Position numbers and translations under genes: made by a program
Shown: positions 34,540 through 45,567 of the stretch, in pieces
How positions within the stretch are numbered: position 1 is the first letter of the stretch
How the letters are laid out: every line of letters begins with the position of its first letter
The notes under the pieces: generated by a model
The model's database searches: none
What the model was told of the DNA's origin: nothing
The model's input: only the letters and a program-made list of their open reading frames with translations
DNA from: Salvator merianae
Taxonomy: Eukaryota > Chordata > Lepidosauria > Squamata > Teiidae
NCBI GenBank assembly: GCA_003586115.2
Contig: QVOM02000073.1
Span: 29,463,298 to 29,527,297 of the forward strand
DNA: 64,000 nt
Direction of reading: 5' to 3'

Positions 34540-35291
34540 GGCTTGACCCCTTTGACTTTATTAGATCCCTGCCAGATGAAATGGAAAACTATGATGCAGG
34601 AAAAACTGAGGAGCCTAGGATTCATGCCTGAGACCTTGCTAGCCCTTGGACACAAGAAAGCTAGAGACACAAGCAAATATTATGGGATATTGATTTTCAA
34701 GATCAATTGAGTGAGATAACGAGGTATCCAGATATCAAAGAAAGTGCAAGGATGCTCACTCCAGCAAGTTATCTTCATAAGTTATATACTCTTAATCTCA
34801 GGAAATCATTCACTCTAGCCAAATTTAATGTGCTGCCTTCAGCAGTTCTACAGGGTAGATTTGAAGGCACTCCATACTCAGAGAGATTACGACCATGTGG
34901 ATTGTAGGAGCTGGAAAATGCTGTTCATACTGTATTGCCACTTTTACAGGGAAACTCGAGCTATATTTATTTTACCCATTGTACAGCAGCTCCCAGGCAG
35001 AGAAGATGAATACTACCTAAAACATCTAACAGAAGACAATTATCCACAGGCAACATTGAATATGGCTAAGTTTTGTGCTAGTGCAGTCAAACAAAGAAAA
35101 GTTCTAACTGGCTCTAGCAGATAATTTAATAGTAGATTTTTAATATATGTAGCCTATTTCGCTACTTCTGTGCATATTGCAGAAGATTTTACAATTTACA
35201 CATTTTATTATATTGGTTTTAAATCTGTCATAATTTTAACCATGTATTTTTAATTTTGGCCTGTAGTGTAATAAAAGACTACAACTACTGT
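34540..35291 (+). pseudogene. 3' end of an unclassified non-LTR retrotransposon
   Basis: Across frames the plus strand reads LPDEMENYDAGK, DIDFQDQLSEITRYPDIKES, RKSFTLAKFNVLPSAVLQGR, YSERLRPCGL, then ILYCHFYRETRAIFILPIV, GREDEYYLKHLTED and MAKFCASAVKQRKVLTG before a stop at 35122-35124. This resembles the C-terminal tail seen in many reptile LINE ORF2 proteins: an F-x-L-A-R-x-N-x-L-P-S block, a C-P-C zinc-knuckle-like motif, C-x-F-Y, and a final A-K-F-C-x-x-A block. A stop and frameshift near 34905 break it. The downstream AT-rich 3'UTR ends TTGGCCTGTAGTGTAATAAA and ACTACAACTACT. I do not assign a clade. Confidence 0.65.
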
Positions 35292-36120
35292 CAAGTTTAA
35301 CAAGCATTTTGGTTTGGGTTAAAAGAAAGAAGATATCGTACCTTCAGTGATTTGTTGATGCTAGAATGTCACTTTATTGTGTTGGTCTATCACACTTTTT
35401 GTTTCAGCAGGATAGAGAGTCTTAAAGTAATCAAGCCTTGCCAGAAGTTTAAGACCACATCTGCATATTGCCCCACAGCCATACATGTCACACAAGCAGC
35501 ACATATGAGCATATGCTCACAATGGAATAGACTTACCCTACATCACATTTTAGCCAGTCCACTGGAACGATTGAGGGTCAGAGCAGTTGTCCCCATTCTA
35601 GAGTATGGTAATAAAATAGCTACACCTAACACGGTGGGCATGGTCATCAGCATCGGCAACCCTGTTTGATACAGCTTACATCATCTGCTGCACCAACATA
35701 TGCTGTTCCTGTATTCCAATCATCCTTTGATTCACTGCAGACCACAAAAGAAGAGGAACCATCTACTACACTTTAAATTTCCCACTGTGGCCATGTTCTG
35801 CACTGGAAGTCTCTGCTTCAGCAGAAAGCAGCCTGGCTGAATGAGACTCAGGGATCATAAGGACTTTGCCTGAACATTACCAAAGCTGTGCTGCTCCCCA
35901 CTTCTGCTTTAATACAAAATTCTGGATTCATCATGACTGGAAGCTACTTGGAGTTGGAGACCTCATACTCTTGCCACATCATATCAGGAAGGTGAGATTA
36001 TCAGTATTACCTAATAAGATAGGGCTTCCCCTTTTAGTGATTAGATTGGGAATCCACAAGTCTGGTTCTTTTGCAAACCCTTCCTTTTCTCCACTCCTGT
36101 CAGAGTTTACCTTGAATGGC
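35292..36120. other. no recognisable gene or element
   Basis: Frames at 35352-35669 and 35866-36237 are open but unrecognisable; the second is prolonged only by running into the downstream hexamer repeat. A weak resemblance to a mitochondrial ribosomal protein was considered and dropped. Confidence 0.4.
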
Positions 36121-36216
36121 TTCTCCTTCTCCTTCTCCTTCTCCTTCTCCTTCTCCTTCTCCTTCTCCTTCTCCTTCTCCTTCTCCTTCTCCTTCTCCTT
36201 CTCCTTCTCCTTCTCC
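36121..36216 (+). repeat. (TTCTCC)16 perfect hexamer microsatellite
   Basis: Sixteen uninterrupted TTCTCC units over 96 bp, a homopyrimidine strand. It is the source of two spurious frames, poly-(SF) on the plus strand and poly-Arg on the minus strand. Perfect identity implies recent expansion. Confidence 0.98.
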
Positions 36217-38265
36217 TTTTTGCTAACAAGCCTCTGATGACACTGTAACCAGCTATAGATTTCATACAGTCACTGTTGCATGAGTGATATACCATCTAAT
36301 GGGAGAATCCTGTAATGTCAGTATTTCTGCCTGTACTCTTTGTCTTTTTATGGTTCTTGGCAGAAAACACTTGATATTGACAGATTCCACTGTTTCATAT
36401 GGTTTCTCAATGTTTTTAATGGGTTTTAATAAAGTTTTGGCTTTGTATTGAAAATTACTTTTGTCTAGGAATATTTTTATGACTTTCTGTCCATCTCTTT
36501 TCCCCAAAGTCTGAGAGTCTGTGCTGTTCAGAGTTCTTTTCCCCTAGTATACAGCTCCTAACAATGCAAAGTGGGGAACTTGCTCTCTTTCAAGATGAGT
36601 ACTCACCACTATTATAGAGCCCATCACAAATGGGTCTGCAGTACACATTGGCATGCATGCATGTGATATCATCAGGCACATGTCAATATGTAGTGCAAGC
36701 TGTCTAGATAAGGCCCTATAATGGCAGCAAAGCTAACAAATCCAGAAAGTAGGGTCCTATGTGCACTTCTTACTAGTGAGCGTGCACTCACTAGTGAAGT
36801 GTATCCACACTTGGTGGAGGCCCTTGCAATTGGGAGCAGGCTACAGCTGCTCCTGATTGCTACTTGCTGTGGAGCATAAAATCATGCTCCAAAGCTGGAC
36901 TGGGAACAGTTAGACTGCTTCCAGTACACAGAGTTCACATCTTTTTCTGGGTGTGAATGTTGCACGGAGTGGCTGTGACTGTGCAGTGGTGCTGCATCCC
37001 AGGTTGCCATGGCAGTGCCCAGATATTTTCCCAGCTGCTGTCATGGTGAGGGGTGGCCAGCATTCTTATTGCAGGGGTGTTGGAAGCCCATTGCCAGGAT
37101 GTTCCAACCCTTGTCATGTGAATGACTGTTGCACTGCAAGGTCTGATCTATACTGGAATGTTTGCTTTTGAACATTCCAAGATGGAAAGAGTGGAAAGGC
37201 CCTGGGTAAGTACCTCCCATTCAACAAACGGCTGTTTGGCACACCCATAGGCCTCAACACACTAGACTTTAGAAAGCTTTGAAGCAGTGCACATTGTTTC
37301 TTCCTCACTTTGATAAATTGTTATTTCCATGGGTGTGGCACATCTACTTTACAGAAATTATAATTGTTCATATATCTACTAACTAGATGGATCACATGTG
37401 GGGATTTCATTATTGTCTGCTTAGGCTGAAATTTATGATTTTTTAAAAAATAATAATAATTGTTTTGTTGCTTTTGCTTTGACAATGAATGGCAGTACTT
37501 TTTGGAGTTTGACAGCCAAATCTATTGCCCTCCTACTATATGAGGTGCTTTCTTTCTGCCTTCTGACAGTAAGAGCTTGCAATTTGACAGAAGAAGCTTA
37601 TGTGTCCTTAAAAGTAAGAAAATAAAGTTACCGTGGTGAAAGAGAGGGAAAGAAAAGGGAGAACATGGAGCTATTCTGTCAAAATAAAAACATTTGCTAA
37701 GGATGCTTTTTAGTATAAATCACACCTGACTGTATGTCTGATGGCTTACATGGTAGAATGTTTCATTTTGCGTGTCATTTATGGAAAAAGCTGTCACTTT
37801 ATAATCAATCAAAGCCTTTAATGCATGTCTGTAAATAAAACATTAAACCATGGAAACCCTTAATATAGGGTTCTTCTCTGTTTGGAGAATGCTAGTTTAA
37901 ATCATATTAACAAAATGTATGAAAAAGAGTCTTTTTGTAACTAGAATGTTTCAATTATCAAGAATCACAAATCAAAACTAAGGATTTTAATGGTGATGTG
38001 TTTGTTTAGGAATGGATATTGAATTTCTAAAGCTGAATATTTTTTTCAAGGGTAAACTTTTAAAGTAGTTCTCCTTATGACTAGAGTAGTAATTTCTCTA
38101 AAGAAAACATTTCCTTTAAAAAGCATCATTTTTAGCTTATACATCCATCGTTAACCCTTAGCAAAATGAGTGGGGTAACTTTGTATCATAGATGTATTTT
38201 TTTTATTTTTTTTTTTGCATGGTGTCTGCAAAATATGATTATGCAATGCAATTTTATAATTTTAG
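36217..38265. other. no confident gene; inverted repeat near 36763-36800
   Basis: ACTTCTTACTAGTGAG and CTCACTAGTGAAGT form a hairpin at about 36764-36800. The right boundary of a possible decayed MITE may be near 37202 (GTGGAAAGGCCCTGG), whose reverse complement resembles the family A TIR, but no left end was found. The rest is AT-rich and featureless. Confidence 0.4.
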
Positions 38266-38396
38266 GATGCCTCAAAGGGGAAAATCCCTACCGAAATAAA
38301 GCCAATATGATATATGACTTGGATGCAGGAATTAAAGGCAAGTGGTACAAAACTGCACCAGTCATGAAGGACATTTTTTCCCACCCAGACTCATGA
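38266..38396 (+). CDS. candidate terminal coding exon (speculative)
   Basis: An acceptor-like sequence ending ATAATTTTAG (to 38265), preceded by a T-rich stretch from about 38197, leads into an open frame. It starts CLKGENPYRNKANMIYDLDA, continues GIKGKWYKTAPVMKDIF and ends SHPDS at TGA 38394-38396. Composition is balanced and lacks the usual repeat artefacts. An AATAAA-type signal (TTTTAAATAAAATATT) follows near 38572-38587. The exon would start in the second position of a codon. I do not recognise the protein, no upstream exon was found in the window, and chance or an old retroelement remains possible. Confidence 0.25.
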
Positions 38397-38728
38397 GGTT
38401 TAAAATACTGCCAGTAATTCTTTTCAGAAGTGAAGTTGATAGCTCTATATAAAAAAAGAAGAAGAAGAAAGAAAAAATACACAAGCAAACAAGAAAGAAA
38501 TACTGTTTCAATATTATAACTAATTTATAAACATCATACTTTAAATATATTGCTACTATTATTAGTTAATGTTTTAAATAAAATATTATTAATATAGACA
38601 TATAGAATATACATAATTTGACTTTTAATACTATTTAGTGTTACATTATAAAGATATAATGTATAATTATATCTTATAATTATAATTATACAATGCCCCT
38701 CTTCCCTCCCAGGCCCTTTTCCTTTTGT
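38397..38728. other. strongly AT-rich stretch
   Basis: Contains an irregular AAGAAGAAGAAAG run at 38456-38472 and extended TATAATTATA-type sequence around 38640-38690. It could be the 3'UTR of the candidate exon just upstream. Otherwise nothing was seen. Confidence 0.4.
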
Positions 38729-38868
38729 GTCGTGTCTCTTTAGATTGTAAGCCTAAGGGCAGGGACTTGTCTGAAACTGTATACTGTAAGCCGCTCTGAG
38801 AGTATTCTGACTGAAGGGCAGCATATAAATAAATGGAATAAAATAAATAAATAAATAAATAAATAAAT
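38729..38868 (+). repeat. L2/SINE-type 3' end with (AAAT)n tail
   Basis: TAGATTGTAAGCCTAAGGGC, AGGGACTTGTCT, CTGTAAGCCGCTCTGAGAG and a GGCAGCATATAAATAAATGG stretch match, in order, the conserved 3' region of L2-type LINEs and their dependent SINEs. The copy ends in a pure AAAT tract (38841-38868). The well-preserved order makes this the best tail of its type in the window. Confidence 0.8.
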
Positions 38869-40843
38869 CTTTCTGTCTGTGAGTGTACAAAATGTTTTTC
38901 CTAATGCATGTAATTTCTGAAGTATATGTCTACCAGGCACTATTCCCACAGATGTTTGGTATGTCCCAAGGCGTGATCTGGAGGCACAATGTATAAGGTC
39001 ACCCACCACAGTCAGATTCTAACCTTTCCTAGCCTGCCGTGAATGTGGTCTAACTACATACATCTTTAAACTATTGTTGTGGGGCTTGCAGAAGCTGAGT
39101 CACTACCTCCCCAAGTGACTCACTAGGCATGATTTCTTTGAGGTCATTCCCCTCAGAACACTAGGATTGGTTGATTTCCAGCCATATTTCCATTGGTACA
39201 AAAAATTTGTGTGTGGAATTCTTGCTACTGGGCAGCAGCTCCATCCTCAGCAGTGTTACTCTTGCATGAGCCTCAGTCACCCCCTGCAACAGGTACCACA
39301 CCTCCCACCCTTATACAGATACAGTCTCAGTTTATCTTAGGCAGTGTCTTCACTTACCTTACCGGGTGCCACATAAAAGACCTAAGTGGCCACATCTTCA
39401 CTTCTGGAAGCATGAGCTATCCCACAGAAAGCACACCACCCCAGTGCAGGGAATAATTGTGGACCAAGGCACCCTCACACAAAGGACACAATTTTAAGCT
39501 CTACTGAACAGCACCTCAATTGTCATGGCATCAGGTGTCTCTGCATTCTGAAATGGAGCTGCAGAGGCACCCTGCAGTGTGGCAAAGGAGGTGCTCTTCT
39601 AAGGTTATCACCTTTAGGCCCGCTCCAAATTTATGTGGAGACACAGCGTATTTGTAGAAAATAGTGCATCAGAGCCCATACTTGAGATTTTACCTTCATG
39701 GTTTTTTTGTGAATTTTTTGTCTCCTTTTTCTTTTTTCTTTTTCTTTTTAAAAGACACCTGACCATCAGCTGTTGGAAACACAGTCCTATTTAGTTTGAT
39801 TCTCTACTTCAATTTTTATGTATCATAATTTGTCTCCATTGCTTAATCTTTGTTGATAGGATGACTACTTAGGTCTTTCAGGTTTACCACCTAAGCTATG
39901 TCTCTCTCTTATTGGTCCTTACCACTGTGCTACAGTTTCCTTCAGACACATTATTTTAAAACTTCCAGGCTAGAAGAAAAAGGCAGGAAGTTTTCTTGCA
40001 TCTAATCATTTCTTGACTATAGCGAGATGACCCACAGATCCTACTTTTGTTGTTGTTGTTGTTAATGACCAGTAATCATGACCACTTTGCTGGAGAGATC
40101 ATTCAATTCTGTACTAGTGTTTGAGGGTTTTTTATGAAGAAAATAGTTTGTAAAGAAGAAACCATTCCAAATTAATAAAATACTATCTGTCAATATTTGC
40201 ATTAAAATGGCAGTTCAAATCAATTTCTAAGCATTGTGCACATAATAAGCAAGCAGTTCATAAAAATTCTTCCTGTGTACTCTGAAAGAAATGATCCATC
40301 TTGTTTAGTAGATATTCTGTCACCTTCAGTGACTGAACTCATGTACGACAGAGAAGGTCATAGACCTCCCCAACCTACATTGCATGTATATTATATGCTT
40401 TCCAAAATTGCAATGATATATTCATCTAGCATAACATTATGAATTAAAAAAAAAAGTTTACATGGATAAGCAAAATTATAACATTATTATGTATGGTATT
40501 AGCGAGAAATTCAGGAAAGAAACAAAAGAAAAATACCTTGGTTTTAAATCTTCATCCTCATATTTAACATTTTTAATCCTGATCAATATTGTGATAGTTT
40601 AAAGATGCATAAGAACAACTGCCACTTGTACCCCACCTCATTTCACCAATTCTTTGTATATAGTCAGAGCCCATCAGACATATAATCTTATCAATAGTAT
40701 GCTTCCCTGCAGAACCATCAACCTTTTCATAATTTTGTCTGTTGAGGTGACTACACAAGTTTTTTTGTGTGTGGCTTGTGAATGGCCTCCATCCACAGTG
40801 GTCAAATTAAAATTTATCCTTCCAAGCACAACCTGCTGTATTT
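38869..40843. other. no recognisable gene or element
   Basis: A CT-rich patch (TTTTCTTTTTTCTTTTTC) at about 39727-39744 and a (TTG)5 run at about 40047-40063 are the only simple repeats. An interval of more even composition at 39.0-39.6 kb may be a decayed DNA element, but its ends could not be found. Confidence 0.4.
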
Positions 40844-41365
40844 CTTGGGCCTGTTTGCACTTACAACAATATAACATTCTAATTAGCAGGGTTTGAGCTG
40901 GCTAGGATCAGGTACGGTGAGGAGTGTTTGCACTTGTCAGCACTGGAACAGTTCATGAGCTGGCCAACAGGAAGAGCAATGTGAATGGAAATGCACTAGT
41001 TAGGTAGCCGTGTCTGGACCTAGATGACCTGGTTCCGGACTTGGGTCCGAAACTGTCACCAGGGTTTGGACTCCAAAGTCTGAACCTGTGTCTGAACTGT
41101 CTGATGGTGTCTGTGCAGCCACGCAGTCCCTGACTGCCACCTTCCACACTGGGAAGTGGTATGAACACACTTTTCATGATCCACACCTCATCATGCAAGT
41201 CAGCTTGGAAACTACAATTTTCTTGGCCACAGCTGGTAGGCTTCAGGTGAGCATCAGGTGGGCCTCAGTAGATTTCAAGTCAGCTGGGACTGTTTGCAGG
41301 TGCAAATGCTCCATTCCAGTGAGTGTCATGGAATGTTCCTCTGGCTAAGTGCAAACATGCCCCTT
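40844..41365. mobile_element. Harbinger-like MITE, family B, uninterrupted copy (516 bp)
   Basis: The element spans 40847-41362. The left end GGGCCTGTTTGCACTTA and right end TAAGTGCAAACATGCCC are near-perfect inverted repeats. The flanking trinucleotides are both CTT (40844-40846 and 41363-41365). The interior follows the 45571-46539 copy throughout: GGTTTGAGCTGG/GGTTCAGGTCAG, GGAAATGCACTAGTT, GGTTTGGACTCCAAAGTCTGAAC, GGAAACTACAATTTTC, and GGCTTCAGGTGAGC. It contains no transposase. A 3-bp TSD suggests PIF/Harbinger-type mobilisation; CTT departs from the usual TWA. Confidence 0.8.
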
Positions 41366-43264
41366 GTATAGTCTGCTAGTTATTCAACTAGACATCTTTG
41401 TGGTTGTAATATTTATTTCACCTTGTGTTTTTTCTTTGGGTTTTTTTTTTTTCTTTAATCTGATGGCCCCAGATTATCTGCACCTGCAGAGGGATTCCCA
41501 GGAGGCAATGGATGGTCTTCATTTATTTTATTGGGAAGTGACCAATCAGAATGCTTTTTCCCAAATACAGGGAGGAAAGAACCTAATAGCAACAGTAGGT
41601 TTAATGCTTGACTATCTCGACCCTGTGCTGGAAGGAAGGGAAGGTGCTCTGCTACTGCCATGCCTTTCAGCCACTGGAAGGGAAGGTGTCACCGCTGCCA
41701 TGCAATCCATGCAGCATTCCAGCTGGAATACCAGACCAGCAGTGCATGTGTGGATGACATATGAGCCACAGTTGAGATGGCTGACATTATTTTGCTGGGA
41801 AAATGAAAGTGGTTCCAGAAATGCACTGCTTTGGACACCTAGCCAAAACAGCCTCAGCTGGCTACTTCAGAGGCCAGGAACTCCTGGCCTTTGAAGCTGG
41901 GGCAGGATAAGTACACAGCCCTTATTGTATATGAATGATAGGCTGGTCCATTATGGGCAAGGTTGCCTGTTTGGGACCAGCACAGTGTGGGATATGCCAT
42001 CACAGACCTTCTTGAACATTGTTGAATGCCTTTTGTTTTTTTCTTGTCACTTTCTGTCCTCTATTGCAGGTGACCTTAGAACAGAATACATGAACATTAA
42101 GCTTCTCTGTCTATATGGGAAAAAGTAAAACTGGCCTACACTGCTTTGGTGCACAATTAGTCATGGCAATTCATCAAATCATTTTCATTAACATTCAAAG
42201 TCTGCATGAACAAATATTTCTTTTATTATTATTATTTGCATACAATTCTGTTCAGATTTTCAAAACATAACAATATAAATTCTGCATGTGGATGAACCCG
42301 TCTAGTCAGAATTTTTTTGCCGCAGTTTGCCAAGATCTTAGGAATGTGGGAGCTTGGTATTGTGCACATCCCCTTTTCTTGTTTTCCTTTCTCTTGCTTC
42401 TTGTTTCTTTTTTTATAAAGTATATTTGCAACAATACAATACAATTAAATATTACATATATCCACATAAGAGGATATTTTCTATAAGTAATTATATGATT
42501 ATTTAATAAGCAGTAATCGACGCTAAAAACGTAAGGACTATTAAAATAATCTAAAATAAAATAAAGATAATACATTTTTTTTTAGAAAATTATAATTACA
42601 ACATAAATCCAGTTTATTTTTCAATTAAATTTCTATTGCATTACTGCCTTTCATTAACTTATTGTAAGAGTATTGAGAATATATGTGGGGGAAATAAAAA
42701 CAAAGTATCTGTTGTATGTAAATAGTCAGTTAACCCTTGCCATCTTTCAACAGAGGAATATTTTAGTTTTGTTCTAGTCATACTTTGGGTATAGTGTCAA
42801 ATTAGACCAAATATTGTGTATTATCATAATTTAATATACCATAAATTCAAGGCTAGAATATTTTGAATTTTCCAGCTCTGGTCAATCACTTGCTTTGCAG
42901 ATAGTAATATATAGTTCATCAACATTTTGCTTCTTATAGTTTTATTTTAATTGTCATAAATATATGCAGTAAACTAGGTTTGAATGCAAAATTATATACT
43001 GAGTTCAAAATCTTCATTCTTTCAGTCTCTACTAATCTACTTTTTTTTTTTTTTTAATTGTTGGGCAGTCCAACAATTATCTACATATGCAGATAAGTTA
43101 CAATCATTTGACATTCATGCCAGCATTTTAGTGAATATTGATTTGAGATTTTTGAGAGAAGTAGTGAAGTGCAATAACATTGGTGAAATAATTTTAAGAA
43201 AGCTTCTTGTGTCATTGATGAATTATTACATCACTATTTGTTAGATAAACTTTTTTTTTCTGGA
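41366..43264. other. no confident gene; possible L1 3' tail
   Basis: The 181-codon frame at 41349-41894 begins inside the MITE and has no recognised domain. A hairpin AGGCCAGGA/TCCTGGCCT lies near 41871-41891. Around 42410-42460 TTTATAAAGTATATTTGCAA plus ACAATACAATACAATTAAAT resembles an AT-rich LINE 3' terminus read on the minus strand, but there is no coding sequence to confirm it. Confidence 0.35.
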
Positions 43265-43960
43265 TAATAACACTTTTTTATTTATTTGTTTATTTTATAT
43301 ATAATTTATTTTTAATAAATTTTATAACAACATAAAGAAATGCAACATTTAGTGCTCCCCCCCCAAAAAAAAATACATTGAAAAACAAACCATCAAACAA
43401 TAACTACCCCACCACCACTCTACCAAACTACCCCTTAGGCACATAGGTTGACGACAATAGATTACTTCTTCCATCTTCATCCACCTTCTTTTTAGCTGGA
43501 CCAAAGAGTCCGTCTTATTATTTCTTCTCTTATTTCTTCTGGCGCTTGGAGTCTCATGGAAAAATACAATAAGTCTTTCCATTTTTCCTCTGTTTTAAAA
43601 AGCAATTTCAAACCTTGACTTTTAAATCTCATTTCCCACATTTTATCAAATCTATATTGTTCCATTAGGTACCTGTTAGATAAACTTTTATTCCAATTGT
43701 CTTTTGATATCGGATATCCTAAGTCAATTTCATGTAGACCTTTAAATGATATAGTATCATGACAAGTCCAGTCTATTAGTAATTTATAGATTATAGAAAC
43801 TTGACCTTTTCTTAAGGTGAGTAGTCCATTTAGAGATATTTCAGTCTTTTGTCTTTGTATTGTTTCATTTAATATTGAAGAATTAAATAGGTATTTTAAC
43901 CAATATCTTTCATAGGTTTTTTGTTTGTTTGTTTTAATCTGAAATTGGTTTAATTTCATT
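43265..43960 (-). pseudogene. L1-like LINE 3' end (C-terminal ORF2 remnant)
   Basis: A 155-codon minus-strand frame (43492-43959) reads TLRKGQVSIIYKLLID, GLHEIDLGYPISKDNWNKSL and FKTEEKWKDLLYFS. The G-Q-x-S-x-I-Y-x-L-L block and the D-L-G-x-x-I-x-x-x-x-W segment resemble the region after the RT domain of L1 ORF2. Downstream, toward lower coordinates, is an A/T-rich 3' region with AATAAATTATATATAAAATA on the minus strand. Frame integrity over 155 codons suggests a moderately young copy. The clade call is tentative because no catalytic block is included. Confidence 0.5.
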
Positions 43961-45567
43961 ATTTAAAATTCTCTTATCTTAATAAGATAAGTAGTTTTTA
44001 AAATGCTCCATTTCCTTTCTGTAAATATGTCAAAGCTTGTTACACATTTTAAAGGCATCCCTGTTGAATGGTAAGGAAAAACAAACAAACAAACAAACAA
44101 ACAAACAACCCCCCCTCCATTTTGACCAAATTGCCTTGCAATTCTTTTAATGCCTAATCAACCCACCATTTACTTTTTTTGCATTTTGGAAGACTAATAG
44201 TTGATTAACTTTAATTGTGTTGTATCTTTCTAAATGAGGAAGACCCAAATATTTTAAAAAGTGGCTTACAGCTTAATGATAATAGCATGTGGCAGCTGGC
44301 ATTCTCTTCCCATCTCTAATCCTTATTAAAGTCCAGAAAATGCTCTTGTGCTGTTACTGGGCTTTAATGTGAATTAGAGATGAACAGGACCACTAGTGTA
44401 TGGCAGCTATGACCTCTAAGATGCTTTTGAACTGCCTTTCCCTGCTTTTCTTTTTGTTTCCTTTGCTTTGGCTTACAAAAATTGTTTAATGGAACACAAA
44501 TTTTATGCATATGTCATTACAGAAGGACAGAAGCAGCCTTTGAATGTGCCTATGAATTTGTGTGGAAATATGCCTATGAATTTGGCATTATTATGGATTT
44601 GCATTATAAGTGATAGGCCCAAGGAATGGACCAGAACACCCCTGGACGCTTGTGGCCTGACAAACTCCATTTTGTAAAATTCAAACCTCAAGATAAAAGG
44701 AAACTTTGGAATTTTCCCTTCTTTCCAATCTCTTGATCATCTGCCTGTAAGGACATGTGAGCACATCTGCATAACTGAACAAGAAATGACACTGAAGTGT
44801 GACTTCAGAACAATGAGCACCAGTATAGAATCAGGTGAATCTGGTACAACCTGTCTGCAAATCAAAAAGGGAGCAAATATGTGATTGAGGTACTATTGTA
44901 TCAGTCTTGGCCAACCTATCATTTAATCAAACCCACACATGAGACTCTGGAATCAGTCATCCAGGAATTTGAGTAACTCTGAAAGACCAGTGATTTTAAC
45001 CTGATGATTGGCTTTGTCTCTGTTGCCTCTAACCCAGAGATGTGACAGCCACATGTCATGATTACTTCAGCATCTTCAGTCCACACTTAAAAGTTTCCAA
45101 GAAGCATGCACATTGTTCACATGATCTGCCAAGCATGTTGGTCCCATGCCCCCATCCCCATAAGGTTACATTGGGTCGCATTTGGCCCTATTCCTGTAGG
45201 AGAACTCTAGGTTGAGCTCACAGACCCCTTTGTTAGATTGAAATAAAAATGTCGACAAGGTAGGGTTCAGCATGGATCTCTGTCTACACTCCAACTTGTG
45301 CAGGATCCATCAACCAACTCAAGCTGCTAAACTGTCATCTATGCTTCTGATTGCAATGAAACTTTGAACCTGCTTAGACTTTGCTGCTGCTGAGTAATAA
45401 TCAGTCCTGAGGGTACCTCTTTGCTCAGCAACCTGTAAGGAACACTCTGCTATGACTTAGATACACTTCTGCTGAGGCCTGAAGCTCCCTGACTCTGCTT
45501 TTCCACATTTTGGAGGGAGTTGCCATCTGGTGGAGCTGGGAACTTCATCCCTGCTGCCCCTGCAGTG
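43961..45567. other. no confident gene; (AAAC)n run and MITE fragments
   Basis: An (ACAA)7 run lies at 44077-44106. The interval 44285-44440 (GGCAGCTGGCATTCTCTTCC, CATCTCTAATCC, GAATTAGAGATGAACAGG) shares words with 52511-52758 and 54595-54665, so it looks like part of the same decayed MITE family. The rest, 44.5-45.5 kb, has more even composition but no motif that I recognise. Confidence 0.45.

Noticed and set aside
35866..36120. Weak similarity to a mitochondrial small-subunit ribosomal protein (H-D, V-G-D, L-L pattern)
   Set aside because: Only a few scattered residues agree, and the expected N-terminal R-V-T-R-type block is absent upstream. Not supportable.
36107..36295. 62-codon poly-Arg frame, and the opposing poly-(Ser-Phe) end of the 35866-36237 frame
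   Set aside because: Both are translations of the TTCTCC array.
36600..37205. Possible family A MITE with right end GTGGAAAGGCCCTGG
   Set aside because: No matching left terminus or target duplication could be found; only a hairpin is certain.
41349..41894. 181-codon plus-strand frame, the longest non-LINE frame
   Set aside because: It begins inside the right end of the family B MITE, has no recognisable domain, and contains a poly-Phe stretch from a T run. Chance openness is more likely.
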